From the NCBI GenBank assembly GCA_002722525.1, contig PBMJ01000026.1:5652-21266 (forward strand): 15,615 nucleotides of DNA, written 5' to 3'. Below the pieces are notes generated by a model. It was not told where the DNA came from. It worked only from the letters and a program-made list of their open reading frames with translations, and searched no databases. Shown one piece after another: positions 6,981 to 13,174 of this stretch. The first letter of the stretch is position 1; the number at the start of each line of letters is the position of its first letter. Source of the stretch: Acidimicrobiaceae bacterium (GTDB taxonomy: Bacteria; Actinomycetota; Acidimicrobiia; Acidimicrobiales; UBA8592). A program made the translations under genes and the position numbers.

Positions 6981-7508
6981 ATGACTGACTCAGAGAACCT
7001 TGATGGATGTACCCTGACAGAAAATGAGCTTGAAGAGCTGTTCAAAAAGCAGGTCGAAGGGACGTTCATGTGGGTCAACAAAGATGGACAGCCTTTCGGA
7101 GTAATTACATATTATTTGTGGAGCGACGGAAGTTTTTGGTTTACCTGCGCAGAAAAAAGAGCTCGTGTTTCTGCAATTCGGAGAAATGGTTACGCTTCTT
7201 TTTGTATTACCTCGAAGGGTACAGATTTGGGAACTGGGAAAACAGCTTCATTTCGTGGCCCATGTAAGATCCATCACGACCAGTCAGTCTTGGATTGGGT
7301 ACTACCTGAGATAGCGAGGGCATGCCGTCCAGAGAGTGAGGAAGGCGCTCAGGAAGTTTTTGAGCATATCAATACCCCAAATCGGATCGTTCTAGAATTG
7401 ACGCCTGAGTATCGGTTTGATTTTGATAGTGCAAAGATGTGGGAGAGGAGCGGTAAACGTGTTCCTCCAGGTCGGTACAGTGGGAATAGCGGAGGTAAGA
7501 GTATATGA
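6981..7508 (+). CDS. pyridoxamine 5'-phosphate oxidase (PPOX) family flavin split-barrel protein
   Basis: This 175-residue protein has the split-barrel pattern: TENELEELFKKQ helix, GTFMWVNKDGQPFGVITYYLW (strands with the typical Gly/Pro turn), SFWFTCAEKRARVSAIRRNGYASFCI (the usual 'K.R.i.RN..a' nucleotide phosphate-binding stretch), then ASFRGPCKIH and a C-terminal helix. Members bind FMN, F420 or heme and reduce or oxidise small molecules. In actinobacteria many use F420. The C-terminal tail after WERSGK is short and basic. Its TGA overlaps the next ATG in ATGA (7505-7508), implying translational coupling to the SDR. The cofactor cannot be decided by eye. Confidence 0.8.
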   Translation: MTDSENLDGCTLTENELEELFKKQVEGTFMWVNKDGQPFGVITYYLWSDGSFWFTCAEKRARVSAIRRNGYASFCITSKGTDLGTGKTASFRGPCKIHHDQSVLDWVLPEIARACRPESEEGAQEVFEHINTPNRIVLELTPEYRFDFDSAKMWERSGKRVPPGRYSGNSGGKSI

Positions 7509-8293
7509 ATAGGAAAGCACCGGATTTGTTTGATCTTACAGGTCATGTTGCTGTGATTACAGGCGGTGGACGCGGTATTGGTGAAGGTATCGCGAAGTCA
7601 TTTTCTGATGCGGGAGCTGCGGTGGTGGTAGCTGCGAGAAGAACAAACGAAATTGAAAGAGTCGCCAGTGAGATTCGCGACGCTGGTGGAGAAGCAATAG
7701 CAGTCACAACTGACGTAACTGATACTCAAGCCGTTGAAGAACTAGCTAGAGCAGCTGTTTCAGAATTTGGGAGACTTACTGTTTGGGTGAACAATGCTGG
7801 GGGCTCTTCTGTCCATAGCCCTCTTGTTGAATTAGAAAGAGAAGAATGGGATCGCACAATTGAGCTGAACCTGACCGCTGTCTTTGTAGGAAGTGGAATT
7901 GCGGCAAAGTACATTGAGAAAGGTTCCATCATTAATATTTCTTCAGGTGCTGGGACAAAAGCTGTCCCCAAATCTGGGCACTACGGGGCATCTAAAGCTG
8001 GTACAAACTCCTTAACATGGACCTTCGCAGCAGAACTAGCCCCAGATATTCGTGTAAATGCAGTAATGCCCGGAGCTATTCCGACAGAAATTATGCTTAA
8101 AGCAACAGGGTTAAAAGAGGATGAAATTCTTGATGCCTGGGATATACCGATGGGCCGTGTTGGAACTCCTCAAGACATAGGAGCTGCTTGTCTCTACCTT
8201 GCCTCCGATGCAGCGAGCTGGGTAACAGGTGAACTGCTTCGTGTGGGGGGCGGGGCAAAGCCTCGTGGAGGAAACTTCGCTAATGAAGAGTAG
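7505..8293 (+). CDS. SDR-family NAD(P)-dependent oxidoreductase
   Basis: This 262-residue classical short-chain dehydrogenase is complete. It has the TGGGRGIG dinucleotide motif (19-26), AARR after the second strand (an Arg pair there often favours NADP), the D70-V pair, NNAG (96-99), N122, S146/S147, and the catalytic YGASK (160-164). It ends with the usual LASDAASWVTGELLRVGGG C-terminal motif. It oxidises an alcohol or reduces a carbonyl. As the last gene of the operon, coupled to the PPOX gene, it probably handles a ring-opened or hydroxylated intermediate; this is inference. Its stop lies only 10 bases from the stop of the convergent sigma-fusion gene, leaving no room for a conventional terminator. 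Confidence 0.92.
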   Translation: MNRKAPDLFDLTGHVAVITGGGRGIGEGIAKSFSDAGAAVVVAARRTNEIERVASEIRDAGGEAIAVTTDVTDTQAVEELARAAVSEFGRLTVWVNNAGGSSVHSPLVELEREEWDRTIELNLTAVFVGSGIAAKYIEKGSIINISSGAGTKAVPKSGHYGASKAGTNSLTWTFAAELAPDIRVNAVMPGAIPTEIMLKATGLKEDEILDAWDIPMGRVGTPQDIGAACLYLASDAASWVTGELLRVGGGAKPRGGNFANEE

Positions 8294-8303
8294 GTAGCTT
8301 AAA

Positions 8304-10376
8304 TTAATTTGGGCAAGGTCGAACAGTGATCTCTGTTGACGCTGAGCTCTCATTACCTCGAACATCGATGGCGCGTAATAGGAAGTTTGCTACTGGCACC
8401 GTGCCACTTTCAAGGTCATATAGATACCCGATCCAAGTTCCCTCTACAAACTCCAGCTCGGTGATTTGGGTATTCATTCCATCTTTAGACCACTCTATTT
8501 CAACCTTTGAAAGCTCATTATCATCCAGAACGTCTGCGTAGATTGTTACTTGATTTGTTGAACAGCCATTCCCAATGGCAACTACTGCTGAAGGGTTAGC
8601 GTAAAAGAATGTAATGTTTGGGGCGATTTCAGCAGAACCTGTTAGGCCAACGTTATACGTCTCCCCATCTCCATTGACAGTTAGGGTTCCAGCATAGTCA
8701 CCCTCGCTCAGATTATGTCGTTCAAAAATGATCTTCACGCTTGTAGATGAATCCGGAGGTAAGGTTCCATTAGGAACAGTTGATTGATACTCGTCTGAGT
8801 CAATATCCATGGTCCATTCAACACTGGTATCACCTGAATTGGTGAGAGTAATTTCACGCGTATTCAATTGAGATCCGAAAGATAACTCCGTTAATCCGAC
8901 CGTAAAGGATGGCTGCGGTTCAGGGGTAGGTGTTGGGTCAGGTTGTTCTGGTGTTGGGTCAGGTTGTTCTGGTGGGCGCTCTCTCTCATCGGTGTCTTTA
9001 ATGATGAAATTTAAAGTGAAAGCTTCCTCCGGATTTTGATTATTTCCAGATTCCAGCAGATACGTGATTTCACAAACCCTATCGCCTAGAGCTTCTCCAT
9101 CAGATCTGGCAAGATACATCTGTCCTTTCCTTATACTCCAGTCGTCACTTCCCCATGAAGCGACAATGTGCTCTCTTGGGATATCGAAACTTTGGCAATC
9201 TTCGACAATTCCTATGAGAATAACTTCCTCTTGGGGTTCACTCGAAAGGGAAACAGTAACAGAACAGTAATCGCTTTCTTTGCAAATGAGATTCAATTCG
9301 TTTGGAATAACGATCAGATTTTCGTTTGACGTTAACTGTGAAGTGTTGGGATCTTCGTCAAGCTGTTCAACAACTACTTCATCACTATTCTCAATCCCGG
9401 TAGTTCCATTATTGCTATTGTTATCTCCTTGTGAACCAACTGAAATGACGATAGCGACAACGGCAGCGGTAATAGCGATCATACCTCCGGCGACAAGTGT
9501 TGTGAGAGCTGCGAAGCGGCCAGCAATCGATGCTTTTACTGGAAATCCAGTATCTGTATCCCACGTCCAATTTGTTGCGGAAGGGTTTGTGTAGGTCGCC
9601 GAGTTTCCTTGAGAGACAGATTCCACGGATGCAAGAGTCTTGCTTCGTAGAGAGACCGGAATGATAACTGCAGGTAGAGCAGCAGCAATTGATCCCGGAG
9701 CGCAGGCAATTGCTCGCCGTTTGGTACAGGTATCGCATTTTTCGATATGTCGCGTGACTTTCGATCGAACTTCTAAGGTAAATTTTCCATCCCAATCTGA
9801 TAGAAGTTCTTCAAGATTTTCGCAATCATCTCGACCTAAGCGGGCGACAAGGAGTGAACCGACGGCTTTTTCCATACGGTCTCGCATCCGAGATGTTAGA
9901 ACATGGACATGGGAGGTTTTTACTCCAAGAGCTTGAGCTAGTTCTTCTCCTTCTAGTCCTTGCATTGATAATTCGAGAAGTTCACGATCACGCGGCTGTA
10001 ACGCGTCCGCTGCTTCCCAAACAAGTGTTTGAAGTTCATCTCGGACAAGTCCTTGGTCATGATCTGGAAGGTCAGCCGCCATGTCGGGAACCTCGCGATC
10101 GTCGCGCTTGGATCGTTGCCTGGTTCTTGTCATAACTTCGTTTCTGGCTATTGCAAATAGCCAGGGTCTCAAGCGTGAAGGGTCCTTGAGTTGATCGAGA
10201 CGTTGGGATGAGCGAAGAATAACGTCGTGGACAGCATCTGCTGCTTCTTCGCGGTCGCGGAGAATAGAGAAAGCAAAGCCGAAAAGCCTGTCCGCATATC
10301 GATCGTATATCTGACCGATTGCCGACTGGTCTCCTTCTCGCGCTGATAGAACGAGTTCGCTGTCGCTTTTTTTCAC
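8304..10376 (-). CDS. membrane-anchored ECF sigma factor fused to zinc-finger anti-sigma segment and extracytoplasmic Ig-like sensor domains
   Basis: This 690-residue fusion has four parts. (1) Sigma region 2 spans about residues 20-85 (IYDRYADRLFGFAF, AADAVHDV, RPWLFAIARNE). (2) Sigma region 4 spans about 113-172 (LQPRDRELLELSMQGLEGEELAQ, then a recognition helix). (3) A zinc-finger segment HIEKCDTC (H210, C214, C217) of anti-sigma type is followed by one membrane helix at about 287-313. (4) About 375 residues should lie outside the cell: a Cys-containing beta domain (345-463; C365, C371, C394, C435), a PEQPDPT linker (468-489), a BACON/ASH-like beta sandwich (490-580) and a final Ig-like domain (585-690). 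The start is GTG at 10376 with GAGG (10384-10387) seven bases before it; a nearby ATG at 10389 is out of frame. Sigma factors with fused ZAS/membrane segments are known in actinobacteria. The signal sensed here is unknown. Confidence 0.88.
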   Translation of the reverse strand: MKKSDSELVLSAREGDQSAIGQIYDRYADRLFGFAFSILRDREEAADAVHDVILRSSQRLDQLKDPSRLRPWLFAIARNEVMTRTRQRSKRDDREVPDMAADLPDHDQGLVRDELQTLVWEAADALQPRDRELLELSMQGLEGEELAQALGVKTSHVHVLTSRMRDRMEKAVGSLLVARLGRDDCENLEELLSDWDGKFTLEVRSKVTRHIEKCDTCTKRRAIACAPGSIAAALPAVIIPVSLRSKTLASVESVSQGNSATYTNPSATNWTWDTDTGFPVKASIAGRFAALTTLVAGGMIAITAAVVAIVISVGSQGDNNSNNGTTGIENSDEVVVEQLDEDPNTSQLTSNENLIVIPNELNLICKESDYCSVTVSLSSEPQEEVILIGIVEDCQSFDIPREHIVASWGSDDWSIRKGQMYLARSDGEALGDRVCEITYLLESGNNQNPEEAFTLNFIIKDTDERERPPEQPDPTPEQPDPTPTPEPQPSFTVGLTELSFGSQLNTREITLTNSGDTSVEWTMDIDSDEYQSTVPNGTLPPDSSTSVKIIFERHNLSEGDYAGTLTVNGDGETYNVGLTGSAEIAPNITFFYANPSAVVAIGNGCSTNQVTIYADVLDDNELSKVEIEWSKDGMNTQITELEFVEGTWIGYLYDLESGTVPVANFLLRAIDVRGNESSASTEITVRPCPN
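8929..8970 (-). repeat. two perfect 21-bp tandem repeats encoding a Pro-rich linker
   Basis: The 21-base unit at 8929-8949 is repeated exactly at 8950-8970. On the coding (minus) strand each unit encodes a seven-residue EQPDPTP-type block. It forms a flexible spacer between two extracytoplasmic domains of the sigma fusion. Exact identity suggests recent duplication, and the linker length may vary between strains. Confidence 0.85.
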
Positions 10377-10391
10377 TTATGTACCTCATGC

Positions 10392-10414
10392 GGCCTCGTC
10401 TCTTGAACGAGGCC
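10392..10414 (-). promoter_or_regulatory. stem-loop in the 5' leader of the sigma-fusion gene
   Basis: GGCCTCGT and ACGAGGCC form an 8-bp perfect stem with a seven-base loop. It lies between the candidate ECF promoter and the Shine-Dalgarno of the sigma-fusion gene. No T-run follows on either strand, so it is not a standard terminator. It may affect mRNA stability or translation. Confidence 0.4.
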
Positions 10415-10458
10415 TAATATTGTTCTTAGCTCACTCGCTCTCTGTTATTCAAGAGATA

Positions 10459-10488
10459 AGACGAGTTCACAGACGAATTCTTACACCC
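10459..10488 (-). promoter_or_regulatory. candidate ECF-type promoter of the sigma-fusion gene (autoregulation)
   Basis: On the minus strand, GGGTGTAAGAA (10478-10488) is followed after 13 bases by TCGTCT (10459-10464). The same upstream 11-mer, the same 13-base gap and TTGTCT occur before the coiled-coil gene at 11901-11930. A -10 with CGTC/GTC is typical of ECF promoters. The expected start near 10452 leaves a leader of about 75 bases containing the stem-loop. The element lies just after the stop of the DCC gene, so the sigma gene would have its own promoter. Confidence 0.6.
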
Positions 10489-10502
10489 ATAAATCATTTT
10501 TA

Positions 10503-10898
10503 TTATATTTCCTGTTCTGTTTGTTCTACTTGACATTCAAGAGGCTGTCGAAAAAGACGGTTGCGTGATTTCGCTATCTGACGGTAAATAAAGTCCCGAA
10601 TAGAAGGGGGGACGACCCAGAATACAGGAGTCCAGACGGCAAAGGGCCATTTCATATTTGCGAGGCATTTGAGAGCAGCAGATGAAAACACGAATACTTT
10701 ATGACCATCGAGAAAGATAAGGCTATCGACTTGCTGGTATTGCAAAGGAAGTGTTCGCAATACCTTCTCTCCTTCTTCGCTGAGTAGGGAGATGAAATTT
10801 AGATCTGACTTTGATCTCATTCTGGGCTGGGTGAAATCAACAATACGACGGCAAAATCCGCATCCACCATCATAAAGAACTACGTTTCTTTCGGACAT
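10503..10898 (-). CDS. DCC-family thiol-disulfide oxidoreductase-like protein (DUF393)
   Basis: This 131-residue protein begins VVLYDGGCGFCRR, the defining DxxCxxC motif (D10, C13, C16). It continues with the family's usual pattern: a beta strand before LLSEEGE, QVDSLIFLDGHKVFVFSSAALKCLANM, and a C-terminal WVVPPSIRDFIYRQIAKSRNRLF. It is a small thioredoxin-like protein, probably cytoplasmic or membrane-associated, with presumed redox activity; the physiological role is unsettled for the family. The ATG at 10898 has only a weak CAGGT before it. It is divergent from the desaturase, with which a shared redox or membrane role is possible but unproven. Confidence 0.85.
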   Translation of the reverse strand: MSERNVVLYDGGCGFCRRIVDFTQPRMRSKSDLNFISLLSEEGEKVLRTLPLQYQQVDSLIFLDGHKVFVFSSAALKCLANMKWPFAVWTPVFWVVPPSIRDFIYRQIAKSRNRLFRQPLECQVEQTEQEI

Positions 10899-10911
10899 AC
10901 CTGTTACCCAA

Positions 10912-10956
10912 CCATTTGTTTACGTTTCAATATCTTCTAAGTCTAATAACAAATGG
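10912..10956. repeat. 9-bp inverted repeat in the divergent DCC-desaturase promoter region
   Basis: CCATTTGTT (10912-10920) and AACAAATGG (10948-10956) are exact reverse complements 27 bases apart. A second short pair, TGTCCG (10965-10970) and CGGACA (10986-10991), follows. They could be regulator sites for the divergent genes, but pairs of this length arise by chance a few times in such a window. Confidence 0.25.
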
Positions 10957-10981
10957 AAATAGGTTGTCCGCGGGTAGGTAT

Positions 10982-11011
10982 TTGACGGACATACTTAGCA
11001 AAAAGTTAGAA
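10982..11011 (+). promoter_or_regulatory. weak candidate promoter for the desaturase gene
   Basis: TTGACG (10982-10987) and TTAGAA (11006-11011) are separated by 18 bases, loosely fitting a main-sigma promoter with a 50-base leader. An alternative -10, TAGAAT (11048-11053), lies so near the ATG that the mRNA would be nearly leaderless. Neither is strong. Confidence 0.25.
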
Positions 11012-11064
11012 AAAAGATCTTTACTATTTACTATTTAGCTGTATTCGTAGAATAATTTCATAGT

Positions 11065-11832
11065 ATGCATCCAATTCTTCTCGGTATCCTTGTTGGTTTT
11101 CTAGTAACGCAGGTAGCTGTCTTTAGCACAACGCTCTATCTCCACAGAGAGCTGACTCATAAAGCTGTAACATTTAATCCGATAATTAATGAATTTTTCC
11201 GATTTGCTGTGTGGGTCACGTCAGGTATTCGACCTCGGCAATGGGTTGCGGTCCATAGAAAACATCATGCTCACACCGATACCGAAGAAGATCCTCATTC
11301 GCCTTTAGTACTTGGGTGGAAAAAAGTTCAACTAATGAATGTTTCTCTTTACCGAAAAGCTGCAAATGATGAAAAGATACTTGCTAAATATGCTCGTGAC
11401 CTACCTCAACGAACAACTGACCGCCTTTTCTACGATCATGCGATTCTGGGATTGGGGCTGCTCTTTACTGGTTTAGTGTTCTCTTTCGGCATAGTTACTG
11501 CTGGTATCGCATTTGCTTTTCATGCAGTGCTCTATTTGGGTTTAAGTGGTTCGGTAAATTCGATCGCTCATCATTTCGGAAAAAAAAGCTATAGGACTAA
11601 TTCTGGGACTAACGTGACCTGGTTAGCTCTTTTGACAGCTGGGGAAGGTTTCCATAATCATCATCATGCTGCTCCAACAAGCGCCCGGTTCTCACGAAGG
11701 TGGTTTCAAGCTGATCTTGGATGGTGGGTAATTAAAGTACTATCTTTCCTAAAACTTGCAGATATCCGTCATTCTGACGTTGACAAACTGGCTAATCGAA
11801 CACAAAAACCCGCTCATCTGGCAAAAATCTAA
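11065..11832 (+). CDS. membrane fatty-acid desaturase (acyl-CoA/acyl-lipid delta-9 type)
   Basis: This 255-residue integral membrane di-iron desaturase has the histidine boxes HRELTH (27-32), HRKHH (64-68, followed by AHTDTEEDPHSP), NSIAHH (165-170) and EGFHNHHH (194-201). These are the iron ligands of the stearoyl-CoA/acyl-lipid delta-9 family. Membrane helices are visible at about 3-25 and in the 125-162 stretch. At 255 residues it is shorter than most delta-9 desaturases (about 300), mainly in the loops and C-terminus, but all boxes are present so it should be functional. It introduces a double bond into membrane fatty acyl chains. The ATG at 11065 has no clear Shine-Dalgarno. It is divergent from the DCC gene. 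Confidence 0.9.
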   Translation: MHPILLGILVGFLVTQVAVFSTTLYLHRELTHKAVTFNPIINEFFRFAVWVTSGIRPRQWVAVHRKHHAHTDTEEDPHSPLVLGWKKVQLMNVSLYRKAANDEKILAKYARDLPQRTTDRLFYDHAILGLGLLFTGLVFSFGIVTAGIAFAFHAVLYLGLSGSVNSIAHHFGKKSYRTNSGTNVTWLALLTAGEGFHNHHHAAPTSARFSRRWFQADLGWWVIKVLSFLKLADIRHSDVDKLANRTQKPAHLAKI

Positions 11833-11849
11833 AGAAATTAAATTCATAT

Positions 11850-11884
11850 AATACCTGTTCAGAGGATATTTATTAATTTTTTTA
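11850..11884 (+). terminator. weak candidate terminator after the desaturase gene
   Basis: AATACCT (11850-11856) pairs with AGGATATT (11863-11870) with one bulged A and a six-base loop, followed by a T-rich run (11869-11883). The stem is short and AT-rich. The TATAAT at 11847-11852 overlaps it and could instead be a -10, but no -35 is visible. Confidence 0.35.
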
Positions 11885-11900
11885 GAAAAAAGATGCTTTA

Positions 11901-11930
11901 GGGTGTAAGAACTGTCGCATCTTGTTGTCT
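11901..11930 (+). promoter_or_regulatory. candidate ECF-type promoter of the coiled-coil protein gene
   Basis: GGGTGTAAGAA (11901-11911), 13 bases, then TTGTCT (11925-11930). It matches the element before the sigma-fusion gene at all 11 upstream positions and 5 of 6 downstream positions with identical spacing; a TTTA just before it is also shared. The expected transcription start near 11937 gives a leader of about 27 bases. Confidence 0.6.
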
Positions 11931-11952
11931 ACCTAGCACAAACAAACAGCCT

Positions 11953-11958
11953 AGGAGG
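11953..11958 (+). promoter_or_regulatory. strong ribosome binding site for the coiled-coil protein gene
   Basis: A perfect AGGAGG lies five bases before the ATG at 11964. It is the strongest Shine-Dalgarno in the window, where many genes have weak or no sites. This suggests the downstream protein is made in quantity. Confidence 0.85.
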
Positions 11959-11963
11959 CAAAA

Positions 11964-13076
11964 ATGAATACAAAAGCAAATACACAAACAAACAAAATTC
12001 GAAAGGCAATAGCGTCAGTTGCTGTCGTCGGATTTGGAATAACAACTCTATTCACTGCTACTGCAGTGGCATCACCTGGATTTGAAATTGAACCAATCAC
12101 TCCACCAACGGCAACTGAGTTTGAACTTGATGCAGGTATCATCGTCGACTTTCTTGACCCAGCTCCTGAAGTTGAAATCGATACCACTAACTGCGGCTTT
12201 TTCAACTTTCTTGACGTCACTGTAACGAACGAAGATACTTCCGAGTGGTTCAGAGTTGATGTATCCAACGGAAGCGTAGTACCCAGTGAAGAACCAGTAT
12301 TCGAGTACGAAGAGGTCAATTACGAAAACTGGACCGGACTTATTGGTTTTGATGCTCCAGATACTGATACTTGGGTAAGTGAATTCGACTTTATAGGAGA
12401 CGCTGTATTAGTCGAAGTTTATGAGGTTAGTTCTCCTTGGACTCCCGAGCCTTGGGAAAAACTTGTCTTTGACGAAGAGGTTTCTCTGTGTGATCTTAGA
12501 AACGATCTACTAATAACAGAAGCAAGAGCCGAGTATGAAGCTGAAGTAGCTGCTCAAGCTCTCGCTGAAGCAGAAGCAGCCGCAGAAGCCGCTGAAGCAG
12601 CCGCAGAAGAAGCAGCCGCAGAAGCAGAAGCAGCCGCAGAAGCAGCCGCAGAAGAAGCAGCTGAAGAAGCAGCAGTAGCAGCCGCTGAAGCAGCAGCTCA
12701 AGCAGCTCAAGCAGCTGAAGAAGCAGCGCAAGCAGCTATCGATCAGGCAAATGCTGAAAGAGAAGCAGCTGAAGCAGCTCTCGCTCAAGCTCAAGCTGAG
12801 AAAGAACTAGCAGTGGCTCAAGCTGAAGCTGAAAAAGCTAAAGCTGATGCAATACTCGCTCAAACACAAGCTGACGAAGAAGCTCAAGGAACCGACGAAG
12901 TATTAGAAAACTCTACAGACGAAGGTTCTGACGAGGAGCTAGCAATTGGTGAAGACCTCGGAGAAAACGGTAAGTCAGGAATGTCAGGTGCGATACTCGG
13001 CCTGATCATCGTCCTGGGACTTGTCGGAGTTGCCGCAATAACCGGAGCTGTTCTTAACCTTCGCAAGCAACGCTAA
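11964..13076 (+). CDS. secreted, C-terminally membrane-anchored protein with Ala/Glu-rich coiled coil
   Basis: I do not recognise a named family for this 370-residue protein. It has a signal peptide (basic KIRK, hydrophobic 15-34, likely cleavage after ATAVA at 36) and an acidic, Asp/Glu/Trp-rich beta-type domain at about 38-180, with just two cysteines, C77 and C176, that could pair. A long helical Ala/Glu/Gln region predicted as coiled coil follows at about 185-305, then an acidic linker (306-338), a hydrophobic helix (about 341-365) and a basic LRKQR tail. The topology is outside-in: globular head and stalk outside, anchored by the C-terminal helix. There is no LPxTG motif. The start is fixed by AGGAGG. 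It carries the same promoter-like element as the sigma-fusion gene and so is probably in its regulon. It may be a stalked envelope or adhesin-like protein; its function is unknown. Confidence 0.85.
   Translation: MNTKANTQTNKIRKAIASVAVVGFGITTLFTATAVASPGFEIEPITPPTATEFELDAGIIVDFLDPAPEVEIDTTNCGFFNFLDVTVTNEDTSEWFRVDVSNGSVVPSEEPVFEYEEVNYENWTGLIGFDAPDTDTWVSEFDFIGDAVLVEVYEVSSPWTPEPWEKLVFDEEVSLCDLRNDLLITEARAEYEAEVAAQALAEAEAAAEAAEAAAEEAAAEAEAAAEAAAEEAAEEAAVAAAEAAAQAAQAAEEAAQAAIDQANAEREAAEAALAQAQAEKELAVAQAEAEKAKADAILAQTQADEEAQGTDEVLENSTDEGSDEELAIGEDLGENGKSGMSGAILGLIIVLGLVGVAAITGAVLNLRKQR
12573..12653 (+). repeat. 15-bp repeat (five copies) within the coiled-coil coding region
   Basis: GAAGCAGCCGCAGAA occurs exactly at 12573, 12594, 12609, 12627 and 12639, with the last two overlapping. 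Variants continue to about 12740. They encode Glu-Ala-Ala-Ala-Glu blocks. The near-exclusive use of GCA/GCC/GCT for alanine and the repeat identity suggest growth by slippage. The antisense reading of this stretch is an open Cys-rich frame, which is an artefact of the repeat. Confidence 0.85.
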
Positions 13077-13112
13077 AGAACTCAACAACTACTTAAAGAG
13101 TTGAGTAAGTCA

Positions 13113-13138
13113 GGAGCCAGCCCCTAGGGGCTGGCTCC
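13113..13138. terminator. 26-nt perfect palindrome, probable bidirectional terminator
   Basis: GGAGCCAGCCCCT (13113-13125) is followed immediately by its exact reverse complement (13126-13138), giving a GC-rich hairpin. It lies between the stops of two convergent genes (13076 plus, 13175 minus). No long T-run follows on either strand, so termination would depend on the stem alone or on a protein factor. A weaker hairpin, ACTCAAC/GTTGAGT (13080-13106), precedes it. Confidence 0.72.
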
Positions 13139-13174
13139 AAAACGTTTTCAAAAGAAAGTGTAAAGGAAATACTT

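Noticed and set aside
8929..8970. Tandem 21-bp repeats considered as a regulatory or mobile-element signature.
   Set aside because: They are in frame within the sigma-fusion gene and simply encode a Pro-rich linker.
9280..9594. 104-codon plus-strand open frame with Ser/Thr/Leu-rich sequence.
   Set aside because: It is the antisense of the membrane helix and linker of the sigma fusion, whose domain order is coherent.
10395..10465. Long inverted repeat CTCGTC-TCTTGAA (10395-10407) versus the complementary stretch at 10448-10465, suggesting a two-state leader switch competing with the 8-bp stem.
   Set aside because: The distal arm overlaps the proposed -10 element and would mostly lie upstream of the transcription start, so it would not be in the RNA from that promoter.
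11847..11852. Perfect TATAAT upstream of the coiled-coil gene.
   Set aside because: There is no -35 at suitable distance. It overlaps a weak terminator-like hairpin and lies over 110 bases before the gene; the ECF-like element is better placed.
12510..12794. Open Cys-rich frame on the minus strand.
   Set aside because: It is the antisense reading of the Ala/Glu repeat (GCA/GAA codons read as Cys/Phe/Ser) and has no ribosome site. The plus-strand gene has a signal peptide and strong Shine-Dalgarno.
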